46,445 nt of DNA from Tethybacter castelli (lineage in GTDB: Bacteria; Pseudomonadota; Gammaproteobacteria; Tethybacterales; Tethybacteraceae). Within the stretch, counting starts at the first letter, position 1; the number at the start of each line of letters is the position of its first letter. Below are positions 1 through 7,368 of this stretch, in pieces. A program made the position numbers and the translations under genes. The stretch covers positions 1 through 46,445 of the forward strand of contig JAZHEJ010000043.1 of NCBI GenBank assembly GCA_036679665.1, read 5' to 3'. The notes under the pieces were generated by a model, which saw only the letters and a list, made by a program, of their open reading frames with translations, did not search any database and was not told where the DNA came from.

Positions 1-77
1 AGGTCGCGGATAATCAACGCCGCAACTTTGGGTTGCTCGGATTCGTTATCATATTCATTGACCCCGACTACTCCGAT
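1..77. repeat. 77-base direct repeat, copy 1 (inside carA, window edge)
   Basis: Bases 1-77 are identical to 349-425. The copies differ from the next base on (c versus a). The offset is 348 bases, a multiple of three, so the carA frame stays open. Either an assembly loop at the contig end or a real in-frame tandem duplication. Confidence 0.95.
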
Positions 78-626
78 CTGTTGCCAAATTCCTTCAAGCC
101 GTAAATATTTCCGGTCTCGCCCGGCCGTTTTGCCGAGCGGATTGCCGGCCATCGCCGGACAGTCGCGCGCGAGCGCGATGGCTTGTTCATGATCTTCAGA
201 TGCTACTATGCAGCCGTTAACCGCACCTTGGTCGCGCAAGATACAAGTTAGGCGTCTGGTATCCACTTCGCAGATGCCGGTAAGCGAGTGTTCTAAAAAA
301 AATTCAGCAAGGCTTTTTTGAGCACGCCAATTGCTAGTGGTGGGCGACAGGTCGCGGATAATCAACGCCGCAACTTTGGGTTGCTCGGATTCGTTATCAT
401 ATTCATTGACCCCGACTACTCCGATATGTGGCGCGGTCATGCACACGAGCTGTCCTTGGTATGAAGGATCACTGATTATCTCTTGATAACCGGTAAGTGA
501 AGTATTGAAAACTATTTCACCGGTGGCAGGGCCGGGATGGCCGAAGCTTTTTCCCGCAAACACTTCGCCTGACGCTAAAGCTAGTAACGCTGATCTTAAA
601 GGGTTGCTATCAGTTTTTATTGCCAC
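1..626 (-). CDS. carA: Carbamoyl-phosphate synthase small subunit, N-terminal part (truncated by window edge)
   Basis: Glutaminase subunit that feeds ammonia to CarB for carbamoyl phosphate, the precursor of pyrimidines and arginine. The leftward frame opens with GTG at 626 and stays open to base 1. It shows the CarA N-terminal domain: GEIVFNTSLTGYQEIISDPS near residue 38, then HIGVVGVN, IIRDL, DTRRLT and QGAVNGCI, in the order seen in E. coli CarA. No ATG lies upstream before an in-frame stop, so GTG is the likely start. Oddity: after about residue 182 the frame jumps back to IGVVGVNEYDNE, repeating 77 bases already read at 349-425, so the last 26 or so codons at the window edge duplicate earlier ones. 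The class I glutaminase domain is not in the window. It diverges from uvrB. Confidence 0.9.
   Translation of the reverse strand, partial: MAIKTDSNPLRSALLALASGEVFAGKSFGHPGPATGEIVFNTSLTGYQEIISDPSYQGQLVCMTAPHIGVVGVNEYDNESEQPKVAALIIRDLSPTTSNWRAQKSLAEFFLEHSLTGICEVDTRRLTCILRDQGAVNGCIVASEDHEQAIALARDCPAMAGNPLGKTAGRDRKYLRLEGIWQQIGVVGVNEYDNESEQPKVAALIIRD
349..425. repeat. 77-base direct repeat, copy 2 (inside carA)
   Basis: Second copy of the exact 77-base repeat, at the position where the CarA reading is normal (encodes the segment from IGVVGVNEYDNE to IIRDL). This is probably the authentic location. Confidence 0.95.
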
Positions 627-693
627 ACTACTACGGGATTAGGAGGCATTGTAAGCTGTAATGGTATGCTAATACGCTATGATTCGCATTTAA

Positions 694-721
694 TTGCATG
701 TTAATTCTCATTTACTAATAT
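694..721 (+). promoter_or_regulatory. Candidate sigma-70 promoter of uvrB
   Basis: TTGCAT (694-699), 16-base spacer, TAATAT (716-721). The expected start of transcription is at about 728, which is the ATG of uvrB, so the message may be leaderless. No Shine-Dalgarno-like sequence precedes the ATG. Inference from consensus only. Confidence 0.35.
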
Positions 722-727
722 ATTTAT

Positions 728-2863
728 ATGGTAGGTATCACCCATACCGAGGCTATCGACTTGGCTGCCAGCGAATCCAAGCGTCCTGGAACTTTTAAAC
801 TATCGTCAGCTTATGCTCCCGCGGGCGATCAGCCCAATGCGATCAGCGGATTGGCCCAATGTTTGCGAAAAGGCGATACTGAAACGACGTTATTAGGCGT
901 AACCGGCTCCGGCAAAACATTCACCATCGCCAATGTGGTCGCTCAACTTAATCGTCCAACTTTGATTCTGGCTCACAATAAAACGCTGGCGGCACAGTTG
1001 TACAGCGAATTTCGGACATATTTTCCCGCCAATGCCGTAGAGTACTTTGTCTCTTACTACGACTACTATCAGCCAGAGGCGTATGTTCCTTCTAAAGACT
1101 TATATATCGACAAAGACTCCAGTATCAATGAACAGATAGAACAATTGCGATTGTCGGCGACTAAGTCGCTACTTGAGCGCAACGATGTACTGGTTGTCGC
1201 CACGGTGTCTGCCATTTTCGGTATCGGCGACCCGGTTGATTATCACGCGCTGATATTACACCTGCAACGTGGTGGAACAATGATGCGCTCAGCAATACTC
1301 AAGCGGTTAACCAGCATGCAGTATCAGCGTAACAAAATAGATTTTCAACGCGGCAGCTTTAGAGTCAGGGGAGATACGATCGATGTGTTTCCAGCGGAAA
1401 ACTCAGATCTAGCTCTTCGCATCGAACTATTCGATGATCAGATTGAAGCGTTGTCATTGTTTGACCCGCTCACGGGCACGGTCCGTTCCAAGGTGCCTAG
1501 ATATACCGTATATCCTTCAACGCATTATGCGACACTGCCGGGAACATTACGCCGTGCAATCAAACAAATACGCGCAGAACTTGAAGAGGTCGAAGTACAG
1601 CTGAACGCACAAAACAAACTTGTGGAAGTTCAGCGCTTACACCAACGGACCATGTACGACTTGGAAATGATGCAGGAGTTGGGCTTTTGTAGCGGGATTG
1701 AAAATTACTCCCGTCATTTGTCCGGTAGATCTCCTGGGGAACCACCGCCGACTTTGTTTGATTATTTACCTCGTAACGCGCTGTTGTTCATAGATGAAAG
1801 CCATGCGACCGTCCCGCAGATCGGCGCGATGTACAAAGGCGATTTTTCGCGTAAAAAAACTTTGGTGGATTATGGGTTTCGCTTGCCGTCGGCCATTGAC
1901 AACCGACCACTTAAGTTTGAAGAATTTGACGGCTTACGTCCGCAGACCGTTTATGTGTCCGCAACGCCCGCTCAGTTTGAGCGTGAGCGATCTGAGAGCT
2001 TGATAGAAATGGTGGTGCGCCCGACCGGTCTGATTGATCCGCGCGTGGTGATACGCCCGGCGCGTACCCAGGTGGACGACTTATTGTCCGAAATCAATCC
2101 ACGAGTTGCCCGCCAGGAGCGGGTGTTAGTAACAACCTTGACCAAGCGTCTTGCTGAGCAGCTTACTGAATTTCTTACCGAGCACGGGCTTAAAGTGCGC
2201 TATTTGCACTCCGATATCGAAACCATCGAACGAGCGCATCTCCTTCGCGACTTGCGCGGTGGAGTGTTTGATGTGCTGGTCGGAATCAATTTGCTGCGCG
2301 AGGGGTTGGATTTGCCTGAGGTTTCTTTGGTCGCCATTCTTGATGCCGACAAAGAAGGATTTTTACGTTCCGAACGCGCCTTGATCCAGACCATAGGACG
2401 TGCGGCGCGCCATGTCGACGGTACCGCGTTGCTGTATGCGGATCATGAAACCGGTTCAATTACGCGCGCGATCGCGGAAACAGCACGCCGGCGCGATGTG
2501 CAGTTGCGCTTCAATGCAAAACACAACATAGTTCCCAAAGGGATCAGCAAGCCGGTGGGTGACTTGATTGATTCGGTCGAGATGGTGGAAAAGCTTCCCA
2601 AACGCAAATCCGGTCGTCCGTTAACCGGTGAGGCTTTGGTTGCGGAAATCAAACAGCTTGAAGTACAGATGCACAAAGCGGCCAAAGAACTAGAGTTTGA
2701 ACAAGCGGCTGAATTACGCGATCAGATACGCATATTACAAGCGGCTGAATTAGGTATCGCTACTGAAATAACGGATCAATATGCCCAACGTGGCAGCGGC
2801 AAAAAGACCAAGCAGCATTTCGCGCCGTACCGTCGCCACCGCAAAACCAAGCACAACGGCTAA
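728..2863 (+). CDS. uvrB: UvrABC excinuclease subunit B
   Basis: DNA-damage recognition helicase-like subunit of nucleotide excision repair; it is loaded by UvrA, verifies the lesion and recruits UvrC. The 711-residue product has the normal size. Walker A GVTGSGKT is at residues 57-64, the beta-hairpin signature YYDYYQPEAYVP at about 110-121, the Walker B-type LLFIDESH near 350, helicase motifs such as YVSATP and GINLLREGLDLPEV further on, IGRAARH near 556, and a C-terminal UVR motif at about 637-670 that would contact UvrC. The first ATG of the frame is used; about 25 residues precede the conserved core, which begins near FKLSSAYAPAGDQPNAI. It diverges from carA and converges on pyrD with a 6-base gap. 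No SOS box is obvious upstream. Confidence 0.97.
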   Translation: MVGITHTEAIDLAASESKRPGTFKLSSAYAPAGDQPNAISGLAQCLRKGDTETTLLGVTGSGKTFTIANVVAQLNRPTLILAHNKTLAAQLYSEFRTYFPANAVEYFVSYYDYYQPEAYVPSKDLYIDKDSSINEQIEQLRLSATKSLLERNDVLVVATVSAIFGIGDPVDYHALILHLQRGGTMMRSAILKRLTSMQYQRNKIDFQRGSFRVRGDTIDVFPAENSDLALRIELFDDQIEALSLFDPLTGTVRSKVPRYTVYPSTHYATLPGTLRRAIKQIRAELEEVEVQLNAQNKLVEVQRLHQRTMYDLEMMQELGFCSGIENYSRHLSGRSPGEPPPTLFDYLPRNALLFIDESHATVPQIGAMYKGDFSRKKTLVDYGFRLPSAIDNRPLKFEEFDGLRPQTVYVSATPAQFERERSESLIEMVVRPTGLIDPRVVIRPARTQVDDLLSEINPRVARQERVLVTTLTKRLAEQLTEFLTEHGLKVRYLHSDIETIERAHLLRDLRGGVFDVLVGINLLREGLDLPEVSLVAILDADKEGFLRSERALIQTIGRAARHVDGTALLYADHETGSITRAIAETARRRDVQLRFNAKHNIVPKGISKPVGDLIDSVEMVEKLPKRKSGRPLTGEALVAEIKQLEVQMHKAAKELEFEQAAELRDQIRILQAAELGIATEITDQYAQRGSGKKTKQHFAPYRRHRKTKHNG

Positions 2864-2869
2864 AAATTG

Positions 2870-3907
2870 TTAACTTGCGATAGCGGTTTGTTCGCGCTCG
2901 TGTTCCCAGGCAGCTTCGGCACATTCGGCGATCAGCGTGGGACCACGGTAAATCAGTCCGGTATAAATTTGCACCAGGTCCGCTCCCGCGGCAAATTTAT
3001 TTTTCGCATCATTCTTGGTGACGATTCCCCCAACGCCGACAAGAGCGATTTCAGAAGGTAATATCTTGCGCCATTGCGCTAAGGAGTGATCGGCTTTGGC
3101 AAGCAACGGCGAACCGGATATGCCTCCAGGTTGTCCGCCGTAAGGATGAGATGTGATTTCTTCAGTGCGCACGGTGGTGGTATTGGTTGCGATGATGCCG
3201 TTGATACCACTGTCTTGGATTACTGCGGCCATCTGCTTGATATCGTTGTCGCTTAAATCAGGGCTTACTTTTACCAGTAGTGGCGCATTGTATTTATGGG
3301 ATGAATTTAGCTGCTCACGCAAATTGACCAGCTCATACAACATATTTTTAAGAGAAATAGGTTTTTGCAAACCGCGCAGCCCGGGGGTGTTAGGAGATGA
3401 AATGTTGATTGTGAAATAATCCGCAAATCCATATAGCTTGCGTAAGCAGATCAGATAATCATTGATAATTTCATGTTCTGAAGTATCGCGATTACAGCCG
3501 ATGTTGCATCCTAATATGCCTTGGAAAATACCGTCTTGTTGCGCGAGCTGACGCGCGGCATGTTCAACACCTAAATTGTTAAATCCCATTCGGTTGATAA
3601 GACCGTTTAATGTGGGCAAGCGAAACAAACGTGGCATAGCGGATCCTTGTTGCGGCAACGGCGTTATCGTGCCGATTTCAATGCTGCCGAAACCAAGTTT
3701 AGCCAAGTGATTGAGATGATCCCCGTTTTTGTCAAAGCCGGCGGCCAAGCCGATACGATTTGGGAAGGTTAGACCCATGCAAGTGTATTTGGTGCCTAGT
3801 TGTTCTGGCTTGAAAAGCCGCGGCACAAAACCCAGCGAACGTATCGCGACACTGTGGGCGGTTTCAGGTTGTAAAGCATGCAGGCCGGCACGCAGCAAGG
3901 GCCACAT
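2870..3907 (-). CDS. pyrD: Dihydroorotate dehydrogenase (quinone), class 2
   Basis: Membrane-associated FMN enzyme that oxidises dihydroorotate to orotate with ubiquinone in pyrimidine synthesis. The 345-residue product is the length of class 2 enzymes. Visible are the N-terminal hydrophobic/amphipathic helix (PLLRAGLHALQPETAHS), the AAGFDKNG and GFGSIEIGTITP segments, NRMGFNN, the catalytic-serine loop ISSPNTPGLRGLQ near residue 171, and the FMN phosphate loop VGVGGI followed by GADLVQIYTGLIYRGP. I chose ATG at 3907 because it aligns with the start of E. coli PyrD; a GTG at 3910 overlaps the stop of the upstream gene by one base. It is the last gene of the leftward run selD > AI-2E-family protein > pyrD. 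Confidence 0.95.
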   Translation of the reverse strand: MWPLLRAGLHALQPETAHSVAIRSLGFVPRLFKPEQLGTKYTCMGLTFPNRIGLAAGFDKNGDHLNHLAKLGFGSIEIGTITPLPQQGSAMPRLFRLPTLNGLINRMGFNNLGVEHAARQLAQQDGIFQGILGCNIGCNRDTSEHEIINDYLICLRKLYGFADYFTINISSPNTPGLRGLQKPISLKNMLYELVNLREQLNSSHKYNAPLLVKVSPDLSDNDIKQMAAVIQDSGINGIIATNTTTVRTEEITSHPYGGQPGGISGSPLLAKADHSLAQWRKILPSEIALVGVGGIVTKNDAKNKFAAGADLVQIYTGLIYRGPTLIAECAEAAWEHEREQTAIAS

Positions 3908-3909
3908 CA

Positions 3910-5043
3910 CTATGTTTGCATAGTAAGTTGGTTGTCGACAACCAAAATGACGGATTTAATTAAGGAAGCAAGCGGTATTGCGAAAAATACTCCCCATATT
4001 CCCCATAGCGCACCGAAGAACAAAATAGCGATCAATATGGCGACCGGATGTATTTTGACAATTTCGGAAAAAAGAATTGGGACCAGAAACTGACCATCCA
4101 AAGTTTGGATGATTGCATAAATGCCCATCATCCACCACAATTCTGATGATCCTCCAAATTGAATCAAACCGGCGAGCACCACGGGAATAGTTACCGCGAT
4201 CGCGCCGACGAACGGGATGATCACCGACAAGCCGATCGCCACTGACAGCGCGAAAGCGTATTTGACTCCGAGCAACGAAAATGATCCATAGCTAAGCGTG
4301 AAGATGATCAAACTTTCGATGATCTTGCCGCGCACATAGGCCCCGAATTGTTCTTGCAATACTGACTTTAGATCTTCAAACATTTTTGATTCAGGGACAA
4401 ACTTTCCTGTCCAGTTAAAAATGCGCTGTTTGTCAATCAGTAAAAAATACAGCAACAACGGTAGCATTACCACATACACCATTAATGTAAAAATTCCAAA
4501 AACGTTGGTGAAAGTGTCGGTTACCAAGGTTTCGCTCAACGAGCCGAACCAATCGACGATCGGCTGAAGCATGATCTGACTGTCAATATGTTCATCGAAC
4601 GGTAACGCACTGATTTTGTTGTCGAACCATTGTTGGAACTGGGGCAGGATATTAGGCAGCTGTACTGCAAAGTTGCTTAGCTCAGAAGTTAGTTTCGGAA
4701 TACCGACAATCAATAAAAATATGATGGATAATATGCAAACACTTAATGTTCCAATCACTGCCAACTGGTTCGGGCAGCCGAGTTTTTTAAGGTGGGTTAC
4801 CAGATTGTCAAGCAGATAAGCCAGCAAAATTGCCACGATAATCACGGGCAGAACGACAGCGACCCAATACGTTATCAGGCACAGCGCCGATAATGTCAAG
4901 ATAAAAATGATTAGCTCGTGGTTTTCGGTAAACCGCTTGAACTGAATATGCAAAGGTACGGTCGGTTTCATTTGAATCAATTCCAAAGCAATTTTAGCTA
5001 CTAGGCGTCCATCATCCTTCGATTTAGGAATGTCAAAGTCCAA
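3910..5043 (-). CDS. AI-2E transporter family (PerM/YdiK-type) polytopic membrane protein
   Basis: Inner-membrane protein of 377 residues with about eight hydrophobic segments. An N-terminal pair sits around residues 47-85 (LIIFILTLSALCLITYW, then VVLPVIIVAILLAYLLD), a central soluble stretch follows, and the C-terminal half carries family features such as GAYVRGKIIESLIIF, LSVIIPFVGAI, DGQFLVPILFS and a terminal GIWGVFFAIPLA. The family (formerly UPF0118) contains proteins reported as autoinducer export proteins, sodium-proton antiporters and permeases of unknown substrate, so no substrate can be assigned. The 40 or so residues before the first membrane segment are charged. It lies 17 bases after selD and overlaps the GTG alternative start of pyrD, so all three are probably co-transcribed. 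Confidence 0.88.
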   Translation of the reverse strand: MDFDIPKSKDDGRLVAKIALELIQMKPTVPLHIQFKRFTENHELIIFILTLSALCLITYWVAVVLPVIIVAILLAYLLDNLVTHLKKLGCPNQLAVIGTLSVCILSIIFLLIVGIPKLTSELSNFAVQLPNILPQFQQWFDNKISALPFDEHIDSQIMLQPIVDWFGSLSETLVTDTFTNVFGIFTLMVYVVMLPLLLYFLLIDKQRIFNWTGKFVPESKMFEDLKSVLQEQFGAYVRGKIIESLIIFTLSYGSFSLLGVKYAFALSVAIGLSVIIPFVGAIAVTIPVVLAGLIQFGGSSELWWMMGIYAIIQTLDGQFLVPILFSEIVKIHPVAILIAILFFGALWGIWGVFFAIPLASLIKSVILVVDNQLTMQT

Positions 5044-5060
5044 ATCGGCTATGCGACTTG

Positions 5061-5966
5061 CTAACCGGCGCTCACTTCTACTCCGGGTTCACCTTCGACA
5101 AAATGGCCGATACAGTTTGCATGTGCAAAACCTTCATTGTGCAAATAGCTGATAATTTCCGCGACATTTTCTTCTGCACAAGCGATGAGCAAACCGCCGC
5201 TGGTTTGAGGATCGGTTAGCAGATCGATCTGCACCGGTTCGCTGCGATTAAATCGGACAGCCGAGCCGTATGCATTCCAGTTGCGGCTTGATGCTCCGGT
5301 TACACTGCCTTGCGCGGCGAGTACCGGGCCGGGCTTGTTCAGTTGCGTGGTGTGCTTTATGAGTTCGGCATAACCTTCTTGATTAAGCGTGTCTTTACGA
5401 AGCGCGTTGCTTAGCACTCCGATTCCGAGCGGTTTGGTGAGGATAATCATGTCGCCAGATTTGGCAGAATCATTGCGGCATAACCGCGCAAGTGTGCACA
5501 AACCGTTAACCGCAAGACCGTAAATCGGTTCGGCGCAATCGATCGTATGTCCGCCGCCGATATCAATACCAGCTTGCGCGCAAACCATTTTGCCACCTGT
5601 CATAATTTGAGTAATGGTTGCAGATGACATTTGTGCCATGGGCATACCTAATATTGCCAGCGCAAATAACGGATTGGCGCCCATCGCGTAAATATCGGAA
5701 ATCGCGTTAGTGGCGACAATTTTGCCAAATAAGAGCGGATCATTTACCACGGGCATAAAAAAATCGGTGGTGCTCACCACAACTTGATCATCGTCAAGTA
5801 CCCACGCCGCGCAGTCATCGGCACTAGAATTACCAACCACAAGACGCTCTGACTTAGGGCTGGCAACTTTGGCGATGCCGCCAAGAAGCGTGTGTAATTG
5901 AGCTGGACTGGCTTTGCAACCGCAACCGCCGTTACGGCTTAGTTCAAACAAAGATGGTTCAGGCAT
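5061..5966 (-). CDS. selD: Selenide, water dikinase SelD with an internal deletion (possibly inactive)
   Basis: SelD makes selenophosphate from selenide and ATP, the selenium donor for SelU next door. Start ATG at 5966 gives 301 residues against about 347 in E. coli. Catalytic Cys15 and Lys18 lie in GGCGCKAS, the metal-ligand region NSSADDCAAW and STTDFFMP are present, then ATNAISDIYAMG, GGGHTID, TKPLGIGVL and, at the end, TDPQTSGGLL. Between NKPGPVLA and AQGSVTGASSRNW (residues 211-230) about 48 residues are missing. In other SelD proteins this block holds the TDVTGFGLLGH motif with a conserved metal-binding Asp. The frame is kept. It is either a damaged gene, a sequencing or assembly loss, or a variant that needs testing. 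The longer frame start at 6131 would run through selU and is rejected. Confidence 0.88.
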   Translation of the reverse strand: MPEPSLFELSRNGGCGCKASPAQLHTLLGGIAKVASPKSERLVVGNSSADDCAAWVLDDDQVVVSTTDFFMPVVNDPLLFGKIVATNAISDIYAMGANPLFALAILGMPMAQMSSATITQIMTGGKMVCAQAGIDIGGGHTIDCAEPIYGLAVNGLCTLARLCRNDSAKSGDMIILTKPLGIGVLSNALRKDTLNQEGYAELIKHTTQLNKPGPVLAAQGSVTGASSRNWNAYGSAVRFNRSEPVQIDLLTDPQTSGGLLIACAEENVAEIISYLHNEGFAHANCIGHFVEGEPGVEVSAG

Positions 5967-5978
5967 AATTAGGTGCAA

Positions 5979-7007
5979 ATGAAATTTAATTGGTCTAGTA
6001 TAAAAGAATACAGCGCCGTGGTTGATGTGCGCACTCCGGCTGAGTACGCGCTTGATCATATCCCCGGCTCGATCAATATGCCGATTCTCGACAATCAGGA
6101 ACGGGCGATGATCGGCAAGATGTACCAGCAAGATAGTTTTAACGCGCGCAAGCTGGGAATGGGATTGGTTGCGGCGCAGATGAGCAAAATGGTTGAAGGG
6201 CCGTTGCGCGACAAAGATTCGTCTTGGCGTCCGCTGATCTACTGCGCACGCGGAGGTATGCGCTCAGGAAGTTTGGTTATGGCATTGCGCAAAGTTGGTT
6301 GGGAGGCTGATGCTTTGCCGGGAGGGTATAAGGCGTATCGACAATTTGTGCGCGATACCCTGGCTACTTTACCCAAAGCAACTTCTTGGTACGTATTGTG
6401 CGGTCCGACCGGATCAGGAAAAACATTGCTCCTTAGACAGTTGGCGGATCAAGGAGCGCAAATTCTCGATTTGGAAAAGATAGCTAATCATCGCGGGTCA
6501 CTATTTGGCAGCTTAGGAAGTCAACCTACGCAACGAGCTTTTGAAACTGCGCTGGCGCAACAGCTATTGAGTTTAGATCGCAAACAACGCGTTTTTGTCG
6601 AATCAGAAAGCATGCGGATCGGCAAACTGTTTTTGCCCAAAATCCTACTTGAACAGATGTGTCGCGGTAAGGTGGTTCTTATCGAAGCTGACCTGACGGC
6701 TCGTGCCGCATGGACCGCAACTGAGTATGCGCAGTTTAACGACAAGGATGAATTCACCGCGCTTGTCGACAAATTGGCCAAATTTGTCGGCCATGATCAG
6801 ATTGACAAGTGGAAGATGTTGCACCAAAAAGGCGAATACCGTCAACTAGCCGCTTCGCTGCTTGAATTGCATTACGACCGCAAATACGCTTGGTCGCTCA
6901 ACCAGCATTATGATTTGGCACGGCCGTGGACTAAGGTGTCTTTGCCGCGAATCGACCAAGTCGCGTTAAGGTCAGCGGCATGCGCTATTGTTGACCGGGT
7001 GCGGTGA
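5979..7007 (+). CDS. selU: tRNA 2-selenouridine synthase (MnmH/YbbB)
   Basis: Replaces sulfur by selenium (through geranyl-thio intermediates) at the wobble uridine of certain tRNAs, using selenophosphate from SelD. The product of about 342 residues has an N-terminal rhodanese domain (VVDVRTPAEYALDHIPGSIN near residue 15) with the active-site Cys in YCARGGMRSGS at about residue 89, and a C-terminal P-loop domain with GPTGSGKT near 142-149 and a distal VESESMRIGKLFLP segment typical of the family. I prefer ATG at 5979, preceded by AGGTG; GTG at 5973 is possible. It diverges from selD with only 12 bases between the two starts, so the promoters must lie inside one or both coding regions. Confidence 0.93.
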   Translation: MKFNWSSIKEYSAVVDVRTPAEYALDHIPGSINMPILDNQERAMIGKMYQQDSFNARKLGMGLVAAQMSKMVEGPLRDKDSSWRPLIYCARGGMRSGSLVMALRKVGWEADALPGGYKAYRQFVRDTLATLPKATSWYVLCGPTGSGKTLLLRQLADQGAQILDLEKIANHRGSLFGSLGSQPTQRAFETALAQQLLSLDRKQRVFVESESMRIGKLFLPKILLEQMCRGKVVLIEADLTARAAWTATEYAQFNDKDEFTALVDKLAKFVGHDQIDKWKMLHQKGEYRQLAASLLELHYDRKYAWSLNQHYDLARPWTKVSLPRIDQVALRSAACAIVDRVR

Positions 7008-7047
7008 CAGAGACACGCTCGAATCCGACAAGGTAAAACGATATTTG

Positions 7048-7075
7048 TTGCCAATATTATTTCTTGCGTTAAAAT
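7048..7075 (+). promoter_or_regulatory. Candidate sigma-70 promoter of the rpmF-plsX-fab cluster
   Basis: TTGCCA (7048-7053), 16-base spacer, TAAAAT (7070-7075), in the only gap of the region (7008-7112). A transcript would start at about 7082, leaving a 30-base leader before rpmF. Consensus match only. Confidence 0.5.
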
Positions 7076-7112
7076 ATCCGCCATTAATTGCAATATCAGA
7101 TCGGATTACAAA

Positions 7113-7334
7113 ATGGCTGTCCCACAAAATAAAAAATCTCGTTCTCGAACCAAAATGCGCCGTAGTCGCTCCAGGATCGGTTTACCAGCGCTTTGTTTGG
7201 AAAAAGGAGAGAAAGGAAAAGGCGCCGGTGAATTACGCCGTCGCCATCATATCGGTGCGGATGGCACCTACCGAGGGGTGAGCTATTTCCAGACTAAATC
7301 CCCTGAAGCTGAGCTTGAGGAGGACGAAAATTAA
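7113..7334 (+). CDS. rpmF: 50S ribosomal protein L32
   Basis: Small basic protein of the large ribosomal subunit. The 73-residue product begins MAVPQNKKSRSRTKMRRS and ends its family core with RHHIGADGTYRG, both diagnostic of the gammaproteobacterial form without zinc cysteines. It is about 15 residues longer than the E. coli protein because of an acidic tail, SPEAELEEDEN, which is unusual for L32. In many relatives yceD (DUF177) lies directly upstream; here selU is upstream and yceD is absent. It heads the plsX-fab cluster, with 34 bases to plsX. Confidence 0.94.
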   Translation: MAVPQNKKSRSRTKMRRSRSRIGLPALCLEKGEKGKGAGELRRRHHIGADGTYRGVSYFQTKSPEAELEEDEN

Positions 7335-7368
7335 ACGGAAATAACGGAATTACTGCTTTCCATTTACT

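Noticed and set aside
6988..7281. Open frame of 97 codons overlapping rpmF.
   Set aside because: It runs through the rpmF promoter and rpmF in another frame and shows no domain; L32 is certain.
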